In this document: positions 19,032-25,707 of the stretch, one piece after another
Numbering within the stretch: position 1 is the stretch's first letter
Layout of the letters: the number at the start of each line of letters is the position of its first letter
Assembly: GCA_025934485.1 (NCBI GenBank)
Contig: JAICXX010000004.1
Span: forward strand, 1 to 64,000
From: Chitinophagaceae bacterium
Lineage (GTDB): Bacteria > Bacteroidota > Bacteroidia > Chitinophagales > Chitinophagaceae
Length of the DNA stretch: 64,000 bases
Reading direction: 5' to 3'
Program-made: the position numbers and the translations under genes
The notes under the pieces: model-generated
Database searches by the model: none
Told to the model about the DNA's origin: nothing
The model's input: only the letters and a program-made list of their open reading frames with translations

Positions 19032-19060
19032 GGCCTTCGGCCGGCGAACCCCCGTTCGCC
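19032..19060. repeat. Tandem small hairpins (GGCC-TTC-GGCC plus GGCGAAC-CCCC-GTTCGCC)
   Basis: Two hairpins abut in the intergenic region between frr and the PPK2 gene: GGCC/GGCC around TTC (19032-19042) and GGCGAAC/GTTCGCC around CCCC (19043-19060). No T-run follows on either strand. Similar paired hairpins with a GGCC-TTC-GGCC or GTCC-TTC-GGAC first unit occur at 33982 and 44064, and the reverse-complement core GGCC-GAA-GGCC is in the 92-bp repeats, which suggests a scattered REP-like intergenic element. Confidence 0.5.
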
Positions 19061-19095
19061 AGGGTAATATTTATGGCAACAATCTTGCCGGGGTG

Positions 19096-19659
19096 CTAAA
19101 CGGACATGATCTCTTTCTCCTTGGTCTGCAGGTGCTTTTCCACCAGGGAAATGTACTTATCGGTGATATCCTGGATCTCTTTTTCGGCATCTTTCGCTTC
19201 ATCCTCGCTCAAACCATCCTTTTGCAGTTTCTTGATCTGTTCGATCGCATCGCGGCGGATATTGCGGATGGCGACCCTGGATTGCTCGCCCTCACCGCCG
19301 GCCCGTTTTACGAATTCCCTTCTGCGTTCCTCCGTCAATGGAGGCATGAACAATCGAATGATATTGCCGTCATTCTGGGGAGTTACGCCCAGATTGGCAT
19401 TGATGATCGCCCTTTCGATGGGCTGAAGCATATTCTTTTCCCAGGGCTGAATGGTAAGTGTGCGGGCGTCCATCGCGGAGATATTCCCGACCTGGTTGAG
19501 CAAGGTGGGGCTGCCATAATAATCGACGGTGAGCCCTTCCAGCATCTGCGGACTGGCTTTTCCGGCCCTGATCTTAATTAATTCAGACTCAAGATGGTTG
19601 AGGGCTTTTTTCATATTATCCCGGGAATCTTCCAGGATCAATTCCAGATCATCGCTCAT
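19096..19659 (-). CDS. frr: Ribosome recycling factor
   Basis: The 187-residue protein dissociates post-termination ribosomes together with EF-G. Conserved segments are IRAGKASPQMLEGLTVDYYG, the central LTIQPWEKNML, the GLTPQNDG-like loop (GVTPQNDGNIIRLFMPPLTEE) and VAIRNIRRDA. I choose the ATG at 19659 (protein MSDDLEL...) because the frame upstream of it is short, does not resemble the family and lacks a ribosome-binding site. The upstream ATG at 19686 would add nine unsupported residues. Confidence 0.95.
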   Translation of the reverse strand: MSDDLELILEDSRDNMKKALNHLESELIKIRAGKASPQMLEGLTVDYYGSPTLLNQVGNISAMDARTLTIQPWEKNMLQPIERAIINANLGVTPQNDGNIIRLFMPPLTEERRREFVKRAGGEGEQSRVAIRNIRRDAIEQIKKLQKDGLSEDEAKDAEKEIQDITDKYISLVEKHLQTKEKEIMSV

Positions 19660-19707
19660 AAATAATTGTAGTTGACAACGTTGCAAACGTACGTCAAAAT
19701 TAATTCC

Positions 19708-19730
19708 AAAGACGCAGGATGCGTCTTTTT
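19708..19730. terminator. Candidate intrinsic terminator between the WecA-type gene and frr
   Basis: AAAGACGCA and TGCGTCTTT form a 9-bp stem around GGA (19708-19728). A T-run follows on the plus strand; on the minus strand, the direction of both neighbouring genes, the stem is followed by an A/T-rich but interrupted tract. It lies 4 bases beyond the stop of the upstream gene, the right place to end that transcript. Confidence 0.5.
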
Positions 19731-19733
19731 CAT

Positions 19734-20870
19734 CTAATTGTTTTGCTCTAGGATGGAGTCCTTTTTCAGGGAAACGAGTTGGGAGACCTTGGTCAATTGT
19801 GCATTCTCTTCCTCGGCCGATTTAGCCACAAATAAACGGGGGCCCGGCAGCAGGTAGTAAATCCCCGCGATCATTGCAAAAAAGAGCAGGAATATGCCGA
19901 GAAGAAGATACGTGCAATTGAGCGAACGGCCCATGAATACCAATGCGATCATCAGGAAATTCACCGACACCAGAGTGAGCGTGATCGCCCGGTGTGAAAA
20001 GCCACGGTCCAGCAGCAAATGGTGGATATGGTTCCGGTCCGGGCTGAACGGCGAACGGCGATGTAAGATGCGGATACCGAAGACACGCAGGGTATCCAGC
20101 AGCGGAATCATCAGGATGGTAAAGCCTACCGCCGGCGAAGCGGGAACGGGGAAATTAACATCGGTTGTATTGGCTACATTGATGAACTTGATCACCAGGA
20201 TGGCGTTGATGGTCCCTACCAGCAATGAACCCGTGTCGCCCATGAAGATCTTGGCAGGTTGAAAATTGAAGATCAAAAAAGCCAGCAGACTACCGGCAAG
20301 CGAAAAAGCGAGTACGGCATACGGCGCCATACCCACGTAGAGAAAATAAATACCGAAAACGGTGCAGGAAAGCAAACCCAGACTGCCGGCGAGCCCATCC
20401 ACACCATCGATCAAATTGAAGGAGTTGATGACTACGATAACCGCGAAATAGGTCAACAAAAGACTGAACATTTCGGGTAGCTCATATACGCCAAAGAATC
20501 CGTGCATGCTCCGGATCTGTATATTTCCATAGTATATGATGATAAACGCGGCAAGCACCTGCCCGATAAATTTCTTTACCGGCGAGATCACTAGGATATC
20601 ATCCTTGAGACCCAGGAAAAAGATAACAAAGGCCGCAGCTATATAGTACTGAAGATCAGCATATTGCCCAATGTGTAGGGTCAGGAGGCTGCCGAAAATG
20701 AAACCGGCGAAGATGCCGATCCCACCAAGGGGTGTAATAGGAGTAAAATGTACTTTTCGGGCATCGGGCATATCGAAAAGCTTTTTCATCTCTGCTACAT
20801 TGATTACCGCCGGAATAGCAAGAAAGGTAACGGTAAATGAAATAGCTATCGAAAGTAGAACATCAAACAT
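19734..20870 (-). CDS. wecA: MraY/WecA family phospho-sugar transferase
   Basis: The 378-residue inner-membrane protein has about eleven hydrophobic helices. It carries the family motifs GLKDDILVISP (Asp-rich, near residue 87), FNLIDGVDGLAGS (near residue 150), FNFQPAKIFMGDTGSLL (near residue 205) and the late cytoplasmic HRRSPFSPDRNHIHHLLLDRG. The last one contains the HIHH element typical of WecA/TagO-type enzymes that transfer GlcNAc-1-phosphate (or a related sugar phosphate) to undecaprenyl phosphate. MraY itself normally lies in the dcw cluster, absent here. The product should start an O-antigen, capsule or teichoic-like polymer; the sugar is not readable from sequence. Confidence 0.87.
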   Translation of the reverse strand: MFDVLLSIAISFTVTFLAIPAVINVAEMKKLFDMPDARKVHFTPITPLGGIGIFAGFIFGSLLTLHIGQYADLQYYIAAAFVIFFLGLKDDILVISPVKKFIGQVLAAFIIIYYGNIQIRSMHGFFGVYELPEMFSLLLTYFAVIVVINSFNLIDGVDGLAGSLGLLSCTVFGIYFLYVGMAPYAVLAFSLAGSLLAFLIFNFQPAKIFMGDTGSLLVGTINAILVIKFINVANTTDVNFPVPASPAVGFTILMIPLLDTLRVFGIRILHRRSPFSPDRNHIHHLLLDRGFSHRAITLTLVSVNFLMIALVFMGRSLNCTYLLLGIFLLFFAMIAGIYYLLPGPRLFVAKSAEEENAQLTKVSQLVSLKKDSILEQNN

Positions 20871-20892
20871 CAGTACGATTTTGATTCGTGAA

Positions 20893-20900
20893 CAAAAATA
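20893..20900 (-). promoter_or_regulatory. Possible -7 promoter element of the WecA-type gene
   Basis: Minus-strand TATTTTTG matches TAnnTTTG exactly and ends 23 bases before the start codon. No clear -33 TTTG is seen at the usual spacing. Confidence 0.35.
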
Positions 20901-21031
20901 GGAATTCTTTTATAATGCCACTAATGCCGGGGTCGTTTCGGGCAAATTTTGTACCGTATTTCAAATGGTCAAACGGCAGACAGGAGATTTCGACCGAAAG
21001 ATAATACAAAAGTTTAATGAGTCCAAACCCA

Positions 21032-21307
21032 AAATTGGGCCACAGGCCCAATGGCCGAAGGCCCGTCATTAGCCGTTTTTCGCCCGAAGGCTAAATTTTT
21101 CAAAAGGCCGGAAGGGCGAAAACAAATTGGGCCACAGGCCCAATAGCCGAAGGCCCGTCATTAGCCGTTTTTCGCCCGAAGGCTAAATTTTTCAAAAGGC
21201 CGGAAGGGCGAAAACAAATTGGGCCACAGGCCCAATGGCCGAAGGCCCGTCATTAGCTGTTTTTCGCCCGAAGGCTAAATTTTTCAAAAGGCCGGAAGGG
21301 CGAAAAC
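21032..21307. repeat. Three 92-bp tandem repeats with internal hairpins
   Basis: Three units begin at 21032, 21124 and 21216, each exactly 92 bases long. I found only two substitutions between them: A for G in unit 2 at the AATGGCCG segment, and T for C in unit 3 at the TTAGCCG segment. Each unit contains nested inverted repeats: TTGGGCC-ACA-GGCCCAA, GGCC-GAA-GGCC, TTAGCC...GGCTAA, and TTTTCGCCC...GGGCGAAAA. The near identity implies recent expansion or gene conversion. No repeat-associated gene is next to the array. Confidence 0.93.
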
Positions 21308-21331
21308 AAAATTGGCGCGGCATAAAAAAGG

Positions 21332-21358
21332 TTGTGAAAAGTAAAACCGTTAGATTTG
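21332..21358 (+). promoter_or_regulatory. Candidate promoter of the transketolase gene
   Basis: TTG (21332-21334) and TAGATTTG (21351-21358) resemble the Bacteroidota sigma-A promoter, with 16 bases between them, close to the usual spacing. The -7 element is an exact TAnnTTTG match and lies 28 bases before the ATG at 21387. It starts directly after the last 92-bp repeat. Confidence 0.5.
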
Positions 21359-21386
21359 TCGGAAATGATTTAATAAACCAAACTAT

Positions 21387-22220
21387 ATGGCAGATTTAAA
21401 AGCAACAGCTTCGCAGATCAGAAGAGATATCGTAAGAATGGTCCACGGCTCGCAAAGCGGCCATCCGGGTGGTTCCCTGGGCTGCGCTGATTATTTCACC
21501 GCGCTTTACTTTAAAGTATTGAAGCACGATCCCAATTTCCACATGGACGGCATCAACGAAGACGTCTTCTTTTTATCTAACGGTCATATTTCGCCGGTAT
21601 TCTATTCCGCGTTGGCGCGGTCCGGTTATTTCAACATCAAAGAACTGGCGACTTTTCGCAAGATCAACTCCCGGCTGCAAGGTCATCCCACGACTCATGA
21701 ACATCTGCCCGGTGTTCGGGTGGCCAGCGGCTCGCTGGGTCAGGGAATGAGCGTTGCCATTGGGGCTGCCCTAAGTAAAAAACTCAATAACGATAAAAAT
21801 ATTGTATACTCTCTCCACGGTGATGGAGAATTGGACGAAGGCCAGAATTGGGAAGCGATCATGTTCGCCGCCGCCAAAAAAGTCGACAATCTGATCTCTA
21901 CGGTGGACTGGAATGGTCAGCAGATCGACGGTACCACCAAATCGGTGATGGATCTCGCTGACATCCATATGAAGTTCGCTTCATTTGGCTGGATCACCAT
22001 CGAGATGAACGGCAATGATATGGACGACGTCGTCGCCACGCTGGACAAGGCCAAAGGCCTGCTGGGTCAGGGCAAACCCGTGGGTATCATGATGCACACC
22101 ATTATGGGTAAAGGTGTCGATTTTATGGAGAACGATCACCACTGGCATGGCATCGCGCCCAACGATGAACAGCTCAAGAAAGCGCTGGCGCAGCTGCCTG
22201 AAACGCTCGGAGATTATTAA
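21387..22220 (+). CDS. Transketolase, N-terminal subunit
   Basis: The 277-residue protein corresponds to the thiamine-pyrophosphate-binding N-terminal half of transketolase, which moves two-carbon ketol units in the pentose phosphate pathway. It has the substrate loop SGHPGGSLGCADY, the HGDGELDEGQNWEA cofactor motif near residue 148, and the VDWNGQQIDG segment. In organisms with split transketolase, the second subunit with the pyrimidine-binding and C-terminal domains is often encoded next door. Here the gene is followed by a terminator and the opposite-strand LolC/E-type gene, so the partner must be elsewhere. Confidence 0.93.
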   Translation: MADLKATASQIRRDIVRMVHGSQSGHPGGSLGCADYFTALYFKVLKHDPNFHMDGINEDVFFLSNGHISPVFYSALARSGYFNIKELATFRKINSRLQGHPTTHEHLPGVRVASGSLGQGMSVAIGAALSKKLNNDKNIVYSLHGDGELDEGQNWEAIMFAAAKKVDNLISTVDWNGQQIDGTTKSVMDLADIHMKFASFGWITIEMNGNDMDDVVATLDKAKGLLGQGKPVGIMMHTIMGKGVDFMENDHHWHGIAPNDEQLKKALAQLPETLGDY

Positions 22221-22230
22221 AAAATATAAT

Positions 22231-22257
22231 AAATCCCGGCCTTGCCGGGATTTATTT
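22231..22257. terminator. Bidirectional intrinsic terminator between the transketolase and LolC/E-type genes
   Basis: AAATCCCGGC and GCCGGGATTT form a perfect 10-bp stem around CTT (22231-22253), followed by TTATTT-like sequence on the plus strand and an A/T-rich tract on the other. The stop codon of the convergent permease gene (22252-22254) falls inside the right arm, so the element serves both genes. Confidence 0.85.
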
Positions 22258-23472
22258 AAGCTCGATGGGTTGTCGCGCAGCCTTCCGTGCCGGCAACCAG
22301 GACGCCAGGATGCCAACGATGACGATGGTGGAAAGGACCAGCACGAAATCCATCCCCACGAGCTTCACGGGATAGTAATCGATCAAAAACGACCCACCCT
22401 GCAGCGGAACCAAATGGTACCTGATCTGCAGCAGACAAGTGATCACGGCCAGCAATATCCCCCCGATACCGCCCATAAGCGCCAATAATAATCCCTCGCT
22501 CAAAAAGATCTTCTGGATCAGCGCGTCACTCGCGCCCAGCGCTTTTAACACGTGAATATCCTTTTGTTTCTCCCAGACCAGCATGGTCAGGGCCCCCACC
22601 ATATTAAAGGCTGCTACGACCAGGATCAGGCTCAGCACAATATATATTACCCATTTTTCCGTACCCATGACATTGTACAGATCCTGGTTCTGCTGGTAGC
22701 GCGTCTGGACCAGATACCCCTTTCCCAGGGTCTGTGCGATCATCTCCCGGATCTGGACGGCCCTGGAGGGATCGTCGATCGCGAGTTCGGCGCCGGTATA
22801 TTCGTTAGGCCCCATTTCGGTCATTCGTTTGACGAAGCCGATATTCGTGATGGCATAGTTCTGGTCGAAATCTTCCTGGATACGGAAATCTCCGGACGTA
22901 GCCATACTCTCGTGGTTGACGGAGTTCATGGGGTTGGTCGACAGATCGGTGCTTCCGCGGCGGAAAAGATAGACGCCTATGGGTAATAGCGCCCGGTCCG
23001 CCTCGATCTCGAGCGTGGCCTGGATACCCGAACCCAATACGGTCAGCGGCTGGTCGGCCGTGCCGGTCTCGAATTTGCCGTGTTCCATATTCTTACCCAC
23101 GCCCGAAACTTTGAGGAAATTGCTATCCACTCCCTTGACATAGGCGGGTACCTTTTGGTCGCCATTTTCGAGGATCCCCCGGTCCTGCGCCACGAGCGAC
23201 ATCGCCTTTACGCCGGGCATGCTGCGAAGCCGTTGAAGCTGTTCCGGCGTGAGGATCATCGTCTTGGCGGAAGCCGGACTCACCTTGATATCGGGGTAAA
23301 AACTGGTATAAAGGGATTTAACCAGGTCTTCAAAGCCATTGAAAACGCTGAGGACCAGGATCAGGGAAGCCGCGCCCACTACGATGGCCGACATGCTGAC
23401 CCAGGCAATGATATTGATGGCATTGGTAGACTTTTTTGCACGGAAATAACGCCAGGCGAAAAGCAGGTTCAT
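22252..23472 (-). CDS. LolC/LolE-type ABC transporter permease
   Basis: The 406-residue protein has one N-terminal membrane helix (after FAWRYFRAKKSTNAINIIAW), a large periplasmic MacB-PCD domain of about 220 residues, and three C-terminal helices. WEKQKDIHVLKALGAS near residue 300 is the classic FtsX/LolC coupling segment. This is the fold of lipoprotein-releasing permeases. In Bacteroidota a single such gene often sits beside rbfA, as here, with a 4-base ATGA overlap (23469-23472). The ATPase partner is not in the window. Lipoprotein export is likely but other FtsX-like roles are possible. Confidence 0.85.
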   Translation of the reverse strand: MNLLFAWRYFRAKKSTNAINIIAWVSMSAIVVGAASLILVLSVFNGFEDLVKSLYTSFYPDIKVSPASAKTMILTPEQLQRLRSMPGVKAMSLVAQDRGILENGDQKVPAYVKGVDSNFLKVSGVGKNMEHGKFETGTADQPLTVLGSGIQATLEIEADRALLPIGVYLFRRGSTDLSTNPMNSVNHESMATSGDFRIQEDFDQNYAITNIGFVKRMTEMGPNEYTGAELAIDDPSRAVQIREMIAQTLGKGYLVQTRYQQNQDLYNVMGTEKWVIYIVLSLILVVAAFNMVGALTMLVWEKQKDIHVLKALGASDALIQKIFLSEGLLLALMGGIGGILLAVITCLLQIRYHLVPLQGGSFLIDYYPVKLVGMDFVLVLSTIVIVGILASWLPARKAARQPIELK

Positions 23473-23849
23473 TCTTGCCCCTCCTCCCCGGGCTGTCTTT
23501 CCTCTTTTATCTTTCTGAACAGCGCGTCCATCTTATCCGCATGCTCCAACGTATCGTCGTGGAAATAGTCCAGCGCAGGGATACGGCGTAACTGCTGTTT
23601 TACGCGCTCAGCCAGTTCCCGTTTGATCTCCCAGCCCCGTTCCCCGATCTTCTTCATGGCGGCGGGGACGTCTTTTACCTGGAAAAAGCTCAGGTATACC
23701 CTGGCCTCCAGCAGATCGGGCGTAACTTTGACCGTCGTAAGGGATATAAGCCCGCCATCGATCATGCCGAGTCCCAGTCTTTGAAAGATATCGCTTAGCT
23801 CCTGCAACAGCAGCGCGCCTACCTGTTTTTGCCGTTTACTTTCCTGCAT
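23469..23849 (-). CDS. rbfA: Ribosome-binding factor A
   Basis: The 126-residue KH-fold protein assists maturation of the 30S subunit. Typical segments are ESKRQKQVGALLLQELSDIF at the start, SLTTVKVTPDLLEARVYLSFF in the middle, and RIPALDYFHDDTLEHADKMDALF near the end. It opens a two-gene operon with the LolC/E-type permease. Confidence 0.92.
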   Translation of the reverse strand: MQESKRQKQVGALLLQELSDIFQRLGLGMIDGGLISLTTVKVTPDLLEARVYLSFFQVKDVPAAMKKIGERGWEIKRELAERVKQQLRRIPALDYFHDDTLEHADKMDALFRKIKEERQPGEEGQE

Positions 23850-23864
23850 ATGCTATATTAAGGC

Positions 23865-23872
23865 TAAATTTG
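23865..23872 (+). promoter_or_regulatory. Possible -7 promoter element of the MsbA-type gene
   Basis: TAAATTTG is an exact TAnnTTTG match 23 bases before the ATG at 23896. I do not see a well-placed -33 element. Confidence 0.38.
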
Positions 23873-23895
23873 CCTCCAAATTTACGGATTTCAGC

Positions 23896-25707
23896 ATGAA
23901 GAAATTCTCGGTGATCCTCCACTATCTGTCCAGGTACAGGGGGAAGATAGTAGTCTACATGATCTTCAATATCCTATCCATTATCTTCGGGGTGGTCTCG
24001 GTGGGTATGTTGAGCCCCTTTCTTGCTATCCTCTTTAGCAGTGATATACCCGGCGGAAAATCGGCACTCAATACCAACGCCATTGGCGGTCTTAAAGATA
24101 TCCTCAACAGCATCATACAACATCACGATAAGGTCACCGCACTGCTCGTGATCTGCCTTGTGATGGTGATCGCCACCATATTGAAGAATATCTTTTATTA
24201 CTGGTCCTCCTATCTTTCCTCGCCCATCCGCAGCGCAACGATAACGTTTTTGCGTAATGATCTGTATAACAAGATCCTGCAGCTGCCCATCGGGTATTTC
24301 ACGGAACAACGTAAGGGCGACCTGATCTCCCGGATGACCAACGATATCTATGAGATCGAGAGTTCCGTGGTCAGTACGCTGGAAGGTCTCATCAAAGACC
24401 CGCTGACCATCATCGGCTATCTGGCCTATATGATCTATCTGAGTCCCTGGCTTTCGCTTTTTCTACTGGTCCTGCTTCCGGTGACGGGTTTTCTCATCGG
24501 CCAGATCAGCCGCACGCTCAAACGGCAAAGCAAAGACGCCAGCATCAAGCTGGGCGAAAGTCTTTCCGTGCTCGATGAGACACTGGGTGGGATTCGGATC
24601 ATCAAAGGATTTGGGGCAGAGTCTATTTTAAAAAAGAAATTCTTCGAGATCAACGATAACCTCTTTCATATCCGCAACAAGATGAATGCCCGCAGGGATC
24701 TGGCCTCACCGTTGACCGAAACGCTGGGTATCTGCATCCTGGCGCTCGTCCTGTACTTCGGCGGGCGGCTGGTGCTTGGTAATCACGGCAATGGTTTTTC
24801 CGGTGGCGATCTCATTGCCTATATCGCAATCTTCGCTTTGCTGATCAACCCGGCTAAATCATTATCCACCTCGCTGTTCAATATGCAACGGGGTGCAGCC
24901 GCCATGGAGCGGGTAGAAACCCTCCTAAAGGCGCCCGTGAATATCCACGACGATCCCAATGGCAAAAAACTGGACGTCTTTAGAGAAAACATCGTATTCA
25001 AAGGCGTGAACTTCTCCTACGAAGATACGGCCATCCTCCAGGGCATCGATCTCGTGATCGAAAAAGGCAAGACCATCGCCCTGGTGGGCAGTTCGGGCGC
25101 GGGTAAATCGACGTTAGCCGACCTGGTTCCGCGTTTCCATGATGTCACCAGCGGAAAACTGCTTATCGATGGGGTCGATATCCGCGACTATTCGCTCAAA
25201 ACCGTTCGCGAGCAAATGAGCATCGTGACCCAGGAGCCCATCCTCTTCAATGATACCATCGCCGCCAATATCGCGCTCGGCAAACCCGATGCCACCCACG
25301 AAGAGATCGTCCGTGCTGCGGAGATCGCCAACGCCCACAATTTCATCATCGCCAAAGAGGACGGCTATAATACGAATATCGGTGACCGTGGGAGCAAGCT
25401 CAGCGGCGGAGAACGTCAGCGGCTTACCATCGCCCGTGCCGTGCTGAAGAATCCGCCGATCCTGATCCTCGATGAGGCTACAAGCTCGCTCGACACGGAA
25501 AGCGAACGGCTGGTACAGGATGCTATCAATAAAATGATGGAACACCGGACCAGTATCGTGATCGCGCACCGCCTGAGCACGATCCGTCATGCGGATGAGA
25601 TCATCGTCCTGCAGAAGGGCCATATCGTGGAGCGGGGAACCCACGACGAGCTGATGCATTTACATGGCTTTTATCGGAAATTGGTCGAGATGCAGGAGGT
25701 CAAATAA
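23896..25707 (+). CDS. msbA: ABC exporter, MsbA-like (fused membrane and ATPase domains)
   Basis: The 603-residue half-transporter has six membrane helices in its first 330 residues and a C-terminal ATPase domain: Walker A GSSGAGKST, the Q loop TQEPILFND, signature LSGGERQRL, Walker B LILDEATSSLD and the H loop IAHRLSTIRHADE. The coupling segment GYFTEQRKGDLISRMTND is typical of the lipid A/multidrug exporter class. MsbA-type flippase activity is the likeliest role, but ABCB-type multidrug exporters look the same. Its stop abuts the stop of the convergent DPP-IV gene. Confidence 0.85.
   Translation: MKKFSVILHYLSRYRGKIVVYMIFNILSIIFGVVSVGMLSPFLAILFSSDIPGGKSALNTNAIGGLKDILNSIIQHHDKVTALLVICLVMVIATILKNIFYYWSSYLSSPIRSATITFLRNDLYNKILQLPIGYFTEQRKGDLISRMTNDIYEIESSVVSTLEGLIKDPLTIIGYLAYMIYLSPWLSLFLLVLLPVTGFLIGQISRTLKRQSKDASIKLGESLSVLDETLGGIRIIKGFGAESILKKKFFEINDNLFHIRNKMNARRDLASPLTETLGICILALVLYFGGRLVLGNHGNGFSGGDLIAYIAIFALLINPAKSLSTSLFNMQRGAAAMERVETLLKAPVNIHDDPNGKKLDVFRENIVFKGVNFSYEDTAILQGIDLVIEKGKTIALVGSSGAGKSTLADLVPRFHDVTSGKLLIDGVDIRDYSLKTVREQMSIVTQEPILFNDTIAANIALGKPDATHEEIVRAAEIANAHNFIIAKEDGYNTNIGDRGSKLSGGERQRLTIARAVLKNPPILILDEATSSLDTESERLVQDAINKMMEHRTSIVIAHRLSTIRHADEIIVLQKGHIVERGTHDELMHLHGFYRKLVEMQEVK

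Larger units (their letters stand above)
20871..21386. other. 516-base gene-free stretch with the 92-bp repeats
   Basis: Apart from a likely promoter for the minus-strand WecA-type gene at its left end, the tandem repeats at 21032-21307 and a likely transketolase promoter at 21332-21358, I see no coding capacity. A 68-codon frame on the minus strand (20863-21069) runs into repeat DNA and has no family resemblance. Confidence 0.6.

Noticed and set aside
21032-21307. CRISPR array
   Set aside because: The units are directly adjacent 92-bp repeats without unique spacers.
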